Shown: positions 17,148 to 25,829, counted from the stretch's first letter. The stretch is 64,000 nucleotides of DNA from JBCDCY01 sp039180875 (GCA_039180875.1 JBCDCY010000002.1:62001-126000); one strand, 5' to 3'. Notes: generated by a model not told the origin, from the letters alone. Numbers and translations: made by a program.

Positions 17148-18060
17148 GGCGGCGGGGGCCGAGGATGAGCGGCGTGAAGTACATCGGAAACTGATAGAGC
17201 GCGACGAAGAGCGCGAAGGTCGGCTCCGGCGGCAGGGCGGCGAGGTAGAGCGCCACAGTGCGGTTGCCGGTGGTGATGCCGACCGCCCTTGCATCCGGGA
17301 TGGAGACCACGGATCGGGCCAACCGCCGGGCGACGAGGTGCAGGCCGAGGTTCAGCGCCACGGCCAGCGCGAAGATGCGGAGCGCCTCCACCGGCGCGGC
17401 GAGCACCAGGGCGCCGATCCCGTCGAACAGCGGGATGACGAAGAGGAACATGCCGAGCGCGGCCAGCCCGTCGACGATCTGGCCGTTCCGGGCAATCCGC
17501 TCCGCCCCGAAGAGCGCGCGGAGGAGGAGCGCCGCGGCCAGGCCGCCGGCGATCATCGCGCTGAGGCGCGCGGCGAGGGCGAGGGCGCCCGGGCCCGGCG
17601 CCTCCGGCAACAGTAGGACGGCCATGAGCGGGCCGATGATGGGTGAGAGCACGGTGGCGAGCAGCGTGATCTCCAGGGCCAGCGCCGCGTTGGCGCCCAT
17701 CAGGAAGGCCAGACCGGCGGCCGAGGCGATGGGCGGGGCGAGGGCGAAATAGGTGATGGCCGTGCGATCGGCCGGGGCGAGGCCGAGGCCCCAGGCGACG
17801 AGCCAGAGCCCCACGGCCAGCCCCGGCATCAGCACCATCACCAGCAACAGCGAGCGCCCAAGCCGGCGCGGCTGCACGGCCCCCCGCGCCACGCCCACGA
17901 GGTCGATCCGAGCCATTGCGAGCGCCAGGACCATAGAGACCAAGGCCGGCAGATAGGGCCGGAGCCAGGCCGACAGCGTGGGCAGGAAGATCGCCAGGCA
18001 ACAGCCGAGGGCCAGCACGATGCGCGCCTGTCCCCCCAGCCATTGCAGTGCGGCGATCAC
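17140..18060 (-). CDS. BASS-type (bile acid:sodium symporter-like) transporter
   Basis: A 306-residue membrane protein with about nine hydrophobic helices, resembling the bile-acid:Na+ symporter/arsenite-efflux superfamily. Visible elements include FALAPPIASAAGLAFLMGANAALALE (a helix-break region like the BASS core) and a C-terminal AVGITTGNRTVALYLAALPPE, matching the family's GxxxxNRxxAL crossover motif. It starts with GTG after GGGGAGGGG at a good distance. The substrate is unknown: organic anions, vitamins or keto acids are known cargo in the family. It stands alone. Confidence 0.85.
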   Translation of the reverse strand: MIAALQWLGGQARIVLALGCCLAIFLPTLSAWLRPYLPALVSMVLALAMARIDLVGVARGAVQPRRLGRSLLLVMVLMPGLAVGLWLVAWGLGLAPADRTAITYFALAPPIASAAGLAFLMGANAALALEITLLATVLSPIIGPLMAVLLLPEAPGPGALALAARLSAMIAGGLAAALLLRALFGAERIARNGQIVDGLAALGMFLFVIPLFDGIGALVLAAPVEALRIFALAVALNLGLHLVARRLARSVVSIPDARAVGITTGNRTVALYLAALPPEPTFALFVALYQFPMYFTPLILGPRRLR

Positions 18061-18168
18061 CGATGGCCCCTCCCCAGAGCGCGCCGCGAATCCGCGGCGG
18101 GGCTACCGAACGCCAGGGCCGTCGGCCTGTCAACGCGCCGACGTGGTGTCGGGTGCGAAGAGGTGGAT

Positions 18169-18203
18169 GCCTCCGGCGGGGATATTTGGGCCAGCAAGAA
18201 AGG
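18169..18203 (+). repeat. GCCTCCGGCGGGGATATTT intergenic repeat, copy 1
   Basis: A 35-bp motif beginning GCCTCCGGCGGGGATATTT and ending CCAGCAAGAAAGG. It differs from the copy at 33.4 kb by one base and one inserted A. It lies in the 183 bp between the transporter start and the stop of the upstream binding-protein gene. I recall this motif as a very frequent intergenic repeat of Rhodobacteraceae (memory, unchecked). Confidence 0.75.
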
Positions 18204-18243
18204 CGCTATCGGATCCGCGCGGCGTCTTCGTTTTCTTGGCGGT

Positions 18244-19563
18244 TCAGGAGGGGCAGTCCCTCGGGGTGATGCCCACCTCCTGGGCAAAGCGCCGGGCCTC
18301 GGCCGAGACCATGCTGTCGACGATCTCGGCATCGGCCGCGATGAAGTCCGAGAGGTTGCGCCAGGCCCGCGCCTCGGCCGACCACTGGATGACCTTGAGC
18401 TGGCCGTAGCCGCCGTGATTGGCGCAAGAGAGCTGGATCGGCGCCATGTACTCGCCCAGCCCCAGCGCCTCGAGGTCGGCGCGGGTGAGATCCAGCGCCT
18501 CGAGCCCTGCCACCATGCGGGCCGGCGTCATCGCCTGCCCCGGCGCATCGCGGAGCGCGCGGCGTACGGCTTCGGTGAGATAAGTGCCGGTCATCAGGCC
18601 GCGGTTGTAGTCCACCTGGCCCACGTTGTTCATCGTGCCATTGCCGAGCCCGCCGAAATAGACGATCTCGTTCAACTGGTTATAGACCGGCACGTCGAAG
18701 CCCACCGACATGAAGTTGATGGCCCTCATGCCGTCCGCCGCGGGGCCGAGGGCGCGCATCGCCCCCTCGAACGTCGTCCACCAGATGCCGAGCATCTGCT
18801 CGCGCGGATAGCCTACGGCTGCAGCGGTGCCGATGGCCGTGGGCGTCATCAGGCCGACGGTCCAGAGCACGACCTGATCCGGCGGATCGGCGGCGATACC
18901 GGCCCACAGGGCCGTCTGATCCTCCCCCGGCGGCGCGATCGGATGCAGCTCGAGCGCGAAGCCCTCATCGGCTGCGAGCTGGCGGAGAAGGCCGATCGGC
19001 TCCTGCCCGAAGCCCGAGTCGTGGTAGACGAAGCCGATGCGCGCACCGCGGAGCGATCCGCCCCGTTCCTCCTCGAGGAACCGCACGATGGCCGAGGCCG
19101 CCTGGAGGTAGTTCGCCGGGAAGGTGAAGGTGAGCGGAAAGACCTCGCCGTCGGCGCCCGCCGTCTGGCCGAGGCCGCCGTTCAGCACCGGCACGCCGAC
19201 CTGGGGTGCTGCGCGGTTCACCGCATAGGCCCCCTCCGTCATCGAGGCGAGCACCACGACGGCGCCTTGGGCCGCAAGCTCTTGATAGCAGCGCAGATGC
19301 CCCTCAAGCGTGAAGCCCGTCTCGCAGACCGCAAGCTCCACCGGCCGGCCTTCCACCCCGCCGTCGCGGGTGTTCACCAGCGTCAGGTAGTCAGCCAGGC
19401 CATCGTGAAAGCCGATGGAGAGGGGCGCCACAGGCCCCTCGTTCGAGGCCATGTAGCCGATGGTGACGGCGGTGTCGTCCTGGGCATGGGCCGCCCCGGC
19501 CGCCAGGGCCATCAACAAGCCGAGCATAGTGCAGCGCCGAAGATCCTTGAGCATGTCGGGCAC
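18244..19563 (-). CDS. ABC transporter substrate-binding protein, branched-chain amino acid type
   Basis: A 439-residue periplasmic binding protein of the LivJ-like (Peripla_BP_6) type. The signal peptide MLKDLRRCTMLGLLMALAAGAAHA precedes the mature QDDTAVTIGYMASNEGPVA. Typical segments are FHDGLADYLTLVNTRDGGVEGRPVEL (the ENxxGG-like loop), MTEGAYAVNRAAPQVGVPVLN and GARIGFVYHDSGFGQEP. A GTG at 19563 lies six bases after GGGAGG; an ATG three codons later is an alternative. No permease or ATPase gene adjoins, so this is an orphan binding protein. Ligand unknown. Confidence 0.88.
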   Translation of the reverse strand: MPDMLKDLRRCTMLGLLMALAAGAAHAQDDTAVTIGYMASNEGPVAPLSIGFHDGLADYLTLVNTRDGGVEGRPVELAVCETGFTLEGHLRCYQELAAQGAVVVLASMTEGAYAVNRAAPQVGVPVLNGGLGQTAGADGEVFPLTFTFPANYLQAASAIVRFLEEERGGSLRGARIGFVYHDSGFGQEPIGLLRQLAADEGFALELHPIAPPGEDQTALWAGIAADPPDQVVLWTVGLMTPTAIGTAAAVGYPREQMLGIWWTTFEGAMRALGPAADGMRAINFMSVGFDVPVYNQLNEIVYFGGLGNGTMNNVGQVDYNRGLMTGTYLTEAVRRALRDAPGQAMTPARMVAGLEALDLTRADLEALGLGEYMAPIQLSCANHGGYGQLKVIQWSAEARAWRNLSDFIAADAEIVDSMVSAEARRFAQEVGITPRDCPS

Positions 19564-19617
19564 GCGGCCCCTCCCGTCCTTTCATCTCATCCCGAACTCA
19601 ACAGATACGAAGACGCG

Positions 19618-20124
19618 TCAGTCATGACCCCGGTAGGGCGCCACGTATTGCAGCGCCATGTCCCAGGGGAAGAATATCCAGGTGTCCTGGCTCACCTCCG
19701 TGATGAAGGTGTCGACCTGGGGCGCACCCTTGGGCTTGGCATAGACCGTGGCGAAGTGCGCCTTGGGGTAGAGCTCTCGGACCAGCTCGATGGTCTTGCC
19801 GGTATCGACCAGGTCGTCGACCACCAGAATGCCCTCTCCGTCGCCCATGATCTCGTCATCGGGGCGCTTCAGGATGGCGGCGTCGTTCTGGGTCTGGTGG
19901 TCGTAGCTCTTGATGCTCACGGTATCGACGGTGCGGATGTCGAGCTCCCGCGCCACGATCATCGCCGGGGCCATGCCGCCGCGGGTGATGGCGACGACGG
20001 CCCGCCAGAGGCCGTCCTCTGCCGGCGCGTGATGCTCGAGCCGCCAGGCGAGCGCCCGGCTGTCGCGGTGGATCTGGTCCCAGCTGACGTGGAACCCCTT
20101 CTCATGCGGCAGGCGTTCGGTCAT
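19618..20124 (-). CDS. gpt: Xanthine phosphoribosyltransferase
   Basis: Purine-salvage enzyme of 168 residues that converts xanthine or guanine plus PRPP to the nucleotide. The start MTERLPHEKGFHVSWDQIHRD is typical of the bacterial Gpt type. The PRPP-binding motif is ILVVDDLVDTGKT; VAITRGGMAPAMIVARELDIR forms the hood and VYAKPKGAPQVDTFITEV the C-terminal part. It ends WIFFPWDMALQYVAPYRG, where WIxFPW is a Gpt signature. It is monocistronic or linked to fabI upstream (65 bp apart). Confidence 0.93.
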   Translation of the reverse strand: MTERLPHEKGFHVSWDQIHRDSRALAWRLEHHAPAEDGLWRAVVAITRGGMAPAMIVARELDIRTVDTVSIKSYDHQTQNDAAILKRPDDEIMGDGEGILVVDDLVDTGKTIELVRELYPKAHFATVYAKPKGAPQVDTFITEVSQDTWIFFPWDMALQYVAPYRGHD

Positions 20125-20189
20125 GCGGCCACCTCGATCTGTCACCTGTTGCCCGGTCCTTTCCGATGGCGGGTCTGATCGGTCCCGCC

Positions 20190-21014
20190 CTACTTCCGAC
20201 CCGTCACGACGTCGATGTCGGGCGCATCCTCGGCCTTCATGCCGACCACGTGGTAGCCGGCGTCGACATGGTGCACCTCGCCCGTCACCCCGCCCGAGAG
20301 CGGAGAGAGGAGGTAGAGGCCCGCCTGACCTACATCCTCTGCCGTCACATTGCGCCGGAGCGGCGAGTTCAGCTCGTTCCACTTCAGGATATAGCGGAAG
20401 TCGCCGATGCCGGAGGCAGCGAGCGTCTTCATCGGCCCGGCCGAGAGCGCGTTCACCCGGATGCCCCTTGGTCCGAGGTCCATGGCCATGTAGCGCACCG
20501 AGGCCTCGAGCGCCGCCTTGGCCACGCCCATGACGTTGTAGTGCGGCATCACCCGCTCCGCCCCGAAATAGGTGAGCGTCAGCATGGTGCCGCCGGCCTC
20601 CATCATTTTCTCCGCCCGTTGGGCCACGGCGGTGAAGGAGTAGACCGAGACGTTCATGGTCAGCGCGAAGTTCTCCGCCGAGGTGTCGACATAGCGCCCG
20701 CGCAATTCGTTCTTGTCGGAAAAGCCGATGGCGTGGACCAGGAAGTCGAGCGTGCCCCAGCGCTCCTTCAAGGTCGCGAAGGTCGCGTCCATCGAGGCCG
20801 TGTCGGTGACGTCGCAGGGCAGCACGATGTCGGAGCCGGTGGAGGCGGCGAGCGGTGCGACCCGCTTGCCCAGCGCATCGCCCTGGTAGGTGAAGGCGAG
20901 CTCGGCACCGGCCTGGTGCAGCGCCGAGGCGATCCCCCAGGCGATCGAGCGCTCGTTCGCGACCCCCATGATCAGACCCCGGCGGCCCCGCATCAGTCCC
21001 GTCAGGTCGACCAT
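20190..21014 (-). CDS. fabI: Enoyl-[acyl-carrier-protein] reductase FabI
   Basis: NADH-dependent enzyme that does the last reduction of each fatty-acid elongation round. The 274-residue protein has GLIMGVANERSIAWGIA (FabI-type nucleotide motif), LVHAIGFSDKNELRGRYVDTS, the active-site YFGAERVMPHYNVMGVAKAAL (Tyr and the Tyr-x6-Lys pair), VNALSAGPMKTLAASGI and the C-terminal GEVHHVDAGYHVVGM. Length and motifs fit the family exactly. It diverges from pdxH over about 150 bp. Confidence 0.96.
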   Translation of the reverse strand: MVDLTGLMRGRRGLIMGVANERSIAWGIASALHQAGAELAFTYQGDALGKRVAPLAASTGSDIVLPCDVTDTASMDATFATLKERWGTLDFLVHAIGFSDKNELRGRYVDTSAENFALTMNVSVYSFTAVAQRAEKMMEAGGTMLTLTYFGAERVMPHYNVMGVAKAALEASVRYMAMDLGPRGIRVNALSAGPMKTLAASGIGDFRYILKWNELNSPLRRNVTAEDVGQAGLYLLSPLSGGVTGEVHHVDAGYHVVGMKAEDAPDIDVVTGRK

Positions 21015-21165
21015 GCGCTGTCCCCCCTCTGCCCCGCTATTTTCGGTTGCAGCCCCTTAAGCCATCGCGTCTGGGCCTTCAAGGCGAGCGCGACGTTGCC
21101 GTTGCGGCCGGTGGTGTTAGGTATGGCGCGGGTGGCGAGACCAGGGGACGAGAGCATTGGCAGGT

Positions 21166-21777
21166 ATGACCGAAACGCGCCGTGGGATCTTTGCGGGGGA
21201 CGATCCGTTCGCGATCGCCCGCGCCTGGTTGGCGGAGGCCGAAGGGCAGGAGCCCAACGATCCCAATGCCATCGCGCTCGCCACCGTCGATGCGGCGGGG
21301 CTGCCGAACGTGCGCATGGTGCTGCTGAAGGACATCGAGGCGAACGGCTTCGTCTTCTACACCAACTACGACAGCACCAAGGGGCAGGAGTTGGAGGGGA
21401 ACGCCAAGGCCGCTTTCGTGCTGCACTGGAAGTCGCTCCGCCGTCAGCTGCGGGTGCGCGGGACCGTGACGCGGGAGACGGGGGCGAAGGCCGACGCCTA
21501 CTACAATTCCCGCTCGCTGCAGAGCCGATTGGGCGCCTGGGCCTCCAAGCAGTCACGGCCCCTGCGCTCGCGCGCGGCGCTGATGGCGGAAGTCGCTAAG
21601 GTGACGGCGCGGGAGGGGACGTCGCCCAAGCGCCCGCCGTTCTGGGGCGGCTTCCGGATCACGCCGACGGAGATCGAGTTCTGGGCCGACGGCGCCCACC
21701 GCCTGCATGACCGGTTCCGCTGGAGCCGCGCCGACCCGAACTCCAAATCCTGGACCGTGACCCGCCTCAACCCCTGA
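21166..21777 (+). CDS. pdxH: Pyridoxamine 5'-phosphate oxidase
   Basis: FMN enzyme that oxidises pyridoxine or pyridoxamine 5'-phosphate to PLP, the cofactor of both desulfurases in this window. The 203-residue protein shows ATVDAAGLPNVRMVLLKDIEANGFVFYTNYDSTKG (FMN and phosphate contacts), FVLHWKSLRRQLRVRG, LGAWASKQSRPL, and the C-terminal PPFWGGFRITPTEIEFWADG...RLHDRFRW signature. The ATG at 21166 is chosen; a TTG three codons upstream is possible. The final residues overlap no other gene. Confidence 0.96.
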   Translation: MTETRRGIFAGDDPFAIARAWLAEAEGQEPNDPNAIALATVDAAGLPNVRMVLLKDIEANGFVFYTNYDSTKGQELEGNAKAAFVLHWKSLRRQLRVRGTVTRETGAKADAYYNSRSLQSRLGAWASKQSRPLRSRAALMAEVAKVTAREGTSPKRPPFWGGFRITPTEIEFWADGAHRLHDRFRWSRADPNSKSWTVTRLNP

Positions 21778-22030
21778 GCGCGGGCAGGCGCGGCAGGCGC
21801 CGCAGCCGCGACATCCGCCGGCCCACTGCGGGCAGCCGGCGGAGTTTCGGCAGCGGCCGGGGCTTCGCCATTTTGGGCAGCTTGGGCTGCGGCGCTTTCG
21901 GTTGCTTGGGCCCCCGCCTCGGCTTCGGCAGGGCGGGCAATCGCGCCAGTTTCGGCAGGCGCGGCCGCTTTCGCGGCTTGGGCAGGGGCTTGCTTTTCAG
22001 CCGGGACATCCGGGTGACCTCCGTTGCGCG
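21778..22030. repeat. Low-complexity, degenerately repeated GC-rich intergenic stretch
   Basis: These 253 bp between pdxH and the next lipoprotein gene are built from imperfect repeats of TTCGGCAG/TTGGGCAG-like units spaced by GC-rich filler. Open frames exist on the minus strand: one Pro/Lys/Arg-rich like a histone-H1 tail (from an ATG at 22009), and one Ala/Pro/Glu-rich. Neither has a recognisable domain or a clear ribosome site, so I list the stretch as low-complexity DNA and not as a gene. Confidence 0.55.
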
Positions 22031-22489
22031 CTATTCGCTCGCCACACAATCGCTCGGCCGCCCCTGGCCGACGCCGCAGCGGAAGCCTTCGGAGAGGCGC
22101 TGGGCCGCCACGCCGGTTGCGAAGAACACACCAAGCTGCACCTGACCCGTAGAGGTGTCGCCGCTGAAGCTGCCGAAGGTGGAGAGCGCGTCCTGGGGCG
22201 GCCCGCTCTCCCCATCGTCGGAGCCTGTCGCGTAGATCTTGCGCGCCGCGCCGCCCGGGTCGTCGCCGGCGACGCCGATGCTGCCTGGGACGATCGTCGG
22301 CACCACGGCGATGTCGGCCATGCGCAGTCCAACGGTCAGCTCAGGGTTCTGGGAGGTGGCCGACTGCGCCACCACGATGCCGGCATTGACGGCTTGGCCG
22401 AAGACCAGCGGCGCTGCTTCGTTGGTGCTGCCGCAGGCCGAAAGGCAGAGGCCCAGCCCCCCTAGGAGCGCATTCACGGATCCACGCAT
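22031..22489 (-). CDS. Predicted lipoprotein of unknown function
   Basis: A 152-residue exported protein. The start MRGSVNALLGGLGLCLSACGS ends in a lipobox (LSAC). The ATG follows AAAGGAGA at six to seven bases, which decides the start. The mature part contains PELTVGLRMADIAVVPTIVP and a segment DDGESGPPQDALSTFGSFSGDT, consistent with a small beta-structured domain, and a final Cys-containing RCGVGQGRPSDCVAS. I do not recognise the family. It sits 13 bp after a second lipoprotein gene of the same strand, so the two are likely co-transcribed. Confidence 0.78.
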   Translation of the reverse strand: MRGSVNALLGGLGLCLSACGSTNEAAPLVFGQAVNAGIVVAQSATSQNPELTVGLRMADIAVVPTIVPGSIGVAGDDPGGAARKIYATGSDDGESGPPQDALSTFGSFSGDTSTGQVQLGVFFATGVAAQRLSEGFRCGVGQGRPSDCVASE

Positions 22490-22502
22490 CTCACATCTCC
22501 TT

Positions 22503-22841
22503 TCACTCAATCAAACAGGCCTGGTCGAGATCGTTGAGCACCTCGCGGAGGGCCGCGATGTCCGTGCCCGGCTCGGCCCAGACGACCAGGTGACAGCCCG
22601 GTGGCAGGCAGGCATAGCGGCTTTGCCGAAAGCCGAGGCCCAGCTCCGGCCCGGCCAGCCAGCCGCCGAACGCCGTGGTCTCCACCACGACCCCGGCATC
22701 GGCTTTGGGGCATTCTTGGGGAAGTCGGCTGACAAGGGCGGAGGACGCGGCCTCTCCGTCCATGGGACGTTCCGTCACCACGCAGCCAGCAAGTACAACA
22801 GTGCACGCAACAAGCGCGCCGGCAAGACGGCTCGCAGACAT
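22503..22841 (-). CDS. Small predicted lipoprotein of unknown function
   Basis: A 112-residue protein with signal MSASRLAGALVACTVVLAGC, a clear lipobox (LAGC). The mature domain has several cysteines (QECPK, YACLPPGCH, QACLIE) that could form disulfides in the periplasm. The C-terminal DIAALREVLNDLDQAC looks helical. I do not recognise a family. It is the first gene of a two-gene lipoprotein unit with the downstream neighbour. An in-frame TTG six codons upstream is a weaker start. Confidence 0.75.
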   Translation of the reverse strand: MSASRLAGALVACTVVLAGCVVTERPMDGEAASSALVSRLPQECPKADAGVVVETTAFGGWLAGPELGLGFRQSRYACLPPGCHLVVWAEPGTDIAALREVLNDLDQACLIE

Positions 22842-22978
22842 ACCAACGTCCTCACTCAATCACTTGCAAAATGGTACTTTGCACCCCTGCGTTGTGTCAA
22901 ATACCGCGGTGGGACGGCCGTTCCCCCGCCCGGCCGGCGGTGCTACCGTCCGCCCCGGATCGGTGGAGGCATGGGCCC

Positions 22979-23713
22979 ATGGCGGAACGCAAGACGCTGC
23001 TCCTGACCGGGGCGAGCCGCGGCATCGGCCATGCGACGGTGAAGCGCTTCGCCTCCGCCGGCTGGCGGGTCATCACCTGCTCCCGCCATGCCTTTCCGGA
23101 GAACTGCCCCTGGGAGGCCGGTGAGGAAGATCACATCCAGGTCGACCTGGCCGATCCGAAATCGACCATCGAGGCGGTGGAGGAGATCAAGCGCCGCCTG
23201 CCCGAACCCCGGCTCGAGGCATTGGTGAACAATGCCGGCATCTCCCCCAAGGGTCCGGAAGGGGAGCGCCTGTCGACGCTGACCACGGACCTACGCGATT
23301 GGGGGCAGGTCTTTCACGTCAACTTCTTCGCCCCTGTGGTCCTCGCCCGCGGGCTGGGGGCGGAGCTGCAGGCGGCCGGCGGCGCCATCGTCAACGTCAC
23401 CTCGATCGCCGGCGCCCGGGTCCATCCCTTCGCTGGGGCGGCCTATGCCACCTCAAAGGCGGCGCTCGCGGCGCTCACAAGGGAGATGGCCCACGACTTC
23501 GGCCCCCTCGGCGTCCGGGTGAACGCCATCGCGCCGGGGGAGATCAAGACCGACATCCTCAGCCCCGGGACGGAGAAACTGGTGGAGGCCATCCCCCTCC
23601 GCCGTCTCGGCCAGCCGGAGGAAGTGGCAAACACGATCTACTACCTCTGCAGCGCCGACAGCTCCTACATCTCCGGCGTCGAGGTCGAGATCAACGGTGC
23701 GCAGCACGTCTGA
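22979..23713 (+). CDS. Short-chain dehydrogenase/reductase
   Basis: A 244-residue classical SDR oxidoreductase using NAD(P)H. It has the cofactor motif TGASRGIGHA, LVNNAGISPKG (NNAG), the catalytic serine in VTSIAGA, YATSKAALAALTREMA (Tyr-x3-Lys) and the C-terminal SSYISGVEVEINGAQHV. The ATG at 22979 follows GGTGGAGGC. Substrate unknown; FabG-like and sugar dehydrogenases share these motifs. It is a single gene flanked by convergent and divergent lipoprotein genes. Confidence 0.92.
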   Translation: MAERKTLLLTGASRGIGHATVKRFASAGWRVITCSRHAFPENCPWEAGEEDHIQVDLADPKSTIEAVEEIKRRLPEPRLEALVNNAGISPKGPEGERLSTLTTDLRDWGQVFHVNFFAPVVLARGLGAELQAAGGAIVNVTSIAGARVHPFAGAAYATSKAALAALTREMAHDFGPLGVRVNAIAPGEIKTDILSPGTEKLVEAIPLRRLGQPEEVANTIYYLCSADSSYISGVEVEINGAQHV

Positions 23714-23726
23714 GCGCGGGGCTCCG

Positions 23727-24560
23727 TTAGCCGAGGCCGACGACGAGGACGATCTGGTCGCCGGTGCTGTCCTCGGCCTCGATCCGCTGCACGAAGCGGC
23801 CGCGCAGCAGGCCGGTGGGTCGCCGGGCGCCAGAGAAGGCGCGGGTCTCGGCCGCTGCCGTCTCCACGATCTCGACCGGGCCGACCGGGCGGCCGGAGAT
23901 GCGGTAGAGCACCTGGTCGCCGGCGCGGATCGTCAGCGTGCCGTCGGCGTCCTCCTCCGCGATCAGGGTGAGCGGCGAGAGCTCTCCGTTGCGAAACAGG
24001 CGCGCCGGCACGCCGGTGGCGTAAGCAAAGGCATCGGGCTCCGCCAGCAGGGTGTCGTTGACGGCGAGGATTTGGCAGCCGCAGTCACCGTCCGCCCCTG
24101 CCGCCGCCAGATCAGTGGCGCAGGTGGAAAGCGCCTGCTCCGCCGCGACGGCCGCCGTGGCGCCGCTCGTCGCCACCAGCGCCGGGCAGCTCGCAGCCGG
24201 GGCGCCGCGCACCAGCACCCTGGGGTCCGACAACGCACGGTAGCTGCGCCCGATCGGGGCGAGGTAGAGCAGCGGCACCTGATCGGCGCTGACGCGGGTG
24301 GTGCCGCGGCGGCCGGCCACCTCTTGCCCGGCGATGCGCTGGGCCGCCTCGATCACGTCGCCGGAGCTGCTGCGGTCGGCGTTGGTGGCGAGCACCGGAA
24401 GCTGGGCCGGCACATAAAGCGGCTGATCCGCCAACACCGGCACCGCCAGGGGGGCGGAGGGTCCGACCCCGCCCGCCGCGCAGCCGACCAGCAGCGAGGC
24501 GAGCAGACCCGCCCGCACGAGCCGACCGTGGCGCGACCACCGCGCAACCCCGTCTGTCAT
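23727..24560 (-). CDS. Predicted lipoprotein with SH3-like tail, unknown function
   Basis: A 277-residue protein whose start MTDGVARWSRHGRLVRAGLLASLLVGC ends in a lipobox (LVGC). The frame is open far upstream but that part overlaps the divergent cold-shock gene and is not protein-like. The mature part has an Ala-rich helical section with several cysteines (ASCPAL, STCATD, DCGCQI) and a final beta-rich part. I see no family signature. Probably a periplasmic or outer-membrane lipoprotein. Confidence 0.72.
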   Translation of the reverse strand: MTDGVARWSRHGRLVRAGLLASLLVGCAAGGVGPSAPLAVPVLADQPLYVPAQLPVLATNADRSSSGDVIEAAQRIAGQEVAGRRGTTRVSADQVPLLYLAPIGRSYRALSDPRVLVRGAPAASCPALVATSGATAAVAAEQALSTCATDLAAAGADGDCGCQILAVNDTLLAEPDAFAYATGVPARLFRNGELSPLTLIAEEDADGTLTIRAGDQVLYRISGRPVGPVEIVETAAAETRAFSGARRPTGLLRGRFVQRIEAEDSTGDQIVLVVGLG

Positions 24561-24735
24561 CAAGCAAACCCTCCAGCGGCCGGCGTTTCGGCGCGATGCA
24601 ACAATAGCTTGCGTCCACCGCACTGTCGCGCGATATGTAGTAGCAGTCTGTCGAGGAACGGGAAACCGCCCCGGCATCATCGGCGCGAGGCCGCGCCGCG
24701 TTGTAAACTGGCGTCGCGGTCCATCCGGTTGGGTG

Positions 24736-25320
24736 ATGGAAGGCATGGTTTCTGGGCGTGTTAAGTGGTTTGATGTGGCCAAAGGGTACGGCTTTGTCGT
24801 TCCCGACGATGGCGGTGGCGACATCCTGATCCACGCCAATATGCTGCGCGAAACCGGACGGACGACCTTGCCTGAGGGGGCGGCGATTGTCGTCGCGGTG
24901 GAAGAGACGGACCGCGGCAAGCAGGCCACCGAAATCCTTTCGATAGAGCCACCGGAGGTTGTGGCGCCGAGCACCGGCCCCCGCCCCACCGACTTCACGA
25001 TCGAGATCGACCCCTCCGCCCCGCTGGAGCCCGCGCGGGTGAAATGGTTCGACAAGGGCAAGGGTTTCGGCTTCGTCAACGTCTTTCAGAAGCCCGGCGA
25101 CGTCTTCGTGCACATGGAGGTGCTGCGCCGCTGCGGCCTGAACGATCTACAGCCGGGGGAGGCGATCTGCGTGCGCACGGTGCGCGGCCCCCGCGGCCTG
25201 ATGGCGGCGGAGGTGTTGGCCTGGGACATGGCCGCGGTGCTGAACGACGTGCCCCCGGGCGGCGAGCCGCCGGCCGCGCCTGCAACCCCGATGCCCGATG
25301 CGGAGGATCCCTCGGACTGA
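24736..25320 (+). CDS. Protein with two cold-shock domains
   Basis: A 194-residue nucleic-acid-binding protein with two cold-shock domains joined by a Pro-rich linker. Domain 1 (about residues 8-70) has VKWFDVAKGYGFVVPDDG (RNP1) and DILIHANML (RNP2). Domain 2 (about 98-165) has VKWFDKGKGFGFVNVF and DVFVHMEVL. The tail is acidic and Pro-rich. Double-CSD proteins are typical of alphaproteobacteria and act as RNA chaperones. Starts at 24736 or 24745 are possible. The stop overlaps the next ATG, so the DUF192 gene is coupled. Confidence 0.93.
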   Translation: MEGMVSGRVKWFDVAKGYGFVVPDDGGGDILIHANMLRETGRTTLPEGAAIVVAVEETDRGKQATEILSIEPPEVVAPSTGPRPTDFTIEIDPSAPLEPARVKWFDKGKGFGFVNVFQKPGDVFVHMEVLRRCGLNDLQPGEAICVRTVRGPRGLMAAEVLAWDMAAVLNDVPPGGEPPAAPATPMPDAEDPSD

Positions 25321-25787
25321 TGGCGCTGCGGCTGCTGCTGGGGCTTTTCTGGCTTGCCGTCGGCCTTCCGGCTGCTGCCGCGTGCAGTGGCGACGAGGTT
25401 CTCCTGCGCGGCCCCGGGGGCGAGGCGCGCTTTTCCGTCGAGGTGGCCGACGACCCGGCCGAGCGGGCCCGCGGCCTGATGGGGCGGGAGAGCATAGGCC
25501 GCTTTCACGGCATGCTCTTCGTCTACGACCGCCCGCAACCGGTGGCCTTCTGGATGCGCAACACGTTGATCCCCCTCGACATGATCTTCCTGGACGAGAC
25601 CGGCACCGTGCAGCGCATCCACGAAAACGCTGTGCCGCTCGACGAGACCTCGATCCCCGGCGGCGACGACATCCTCGTAGTGCTGGAGATCAACGGCGGC
25701 ATGAGCGACACCCTCGGCCTCGCGCCCGGGATGGAGATGCGCCACCCGGCTTTCGACCCGGCAATCGCTGCCTGGCCCTGTGATTGA
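25320..25787 (+). CDS. DUF192 family exported protein
   Basis: A 155-residue protein with signal peptide MALRLLLGLFWLAVGLPAAAA, then the DUF192 domain: VADDPAERARGLMGRESIG, GMLFVYDRPQPVAFWMRNTLIPLDMIFL and VLEINGGMSDTLGLAPGMEM. The FWMRNTLIPLDMIF stretch is the family hallmark. Function is unknown. The ATG overlaps the cold-shock gene stop (TGATG). It is followed 42 bp later by tRNA-Pro. Confidence 0.92.
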   Translation: MALRLLLGLFWLAVGLPAAAACSGDEVLLRGPGGEARFSVEVADDPAERARGLMGRESIGRFHGMLFVYDRPQPVAFWMRNTLIPLDMIFLDETGTVQRIHENAVPLDETSIPGGDDILVVLEINGGMSDTLGLAPGMEMRHPAFDPAIAAWPCD

Positions 25788-25829
25788 CCCCTTTCCGCGT
25801 CCGGTCTTTGCGCCTAGAAGGGCGGCCGT

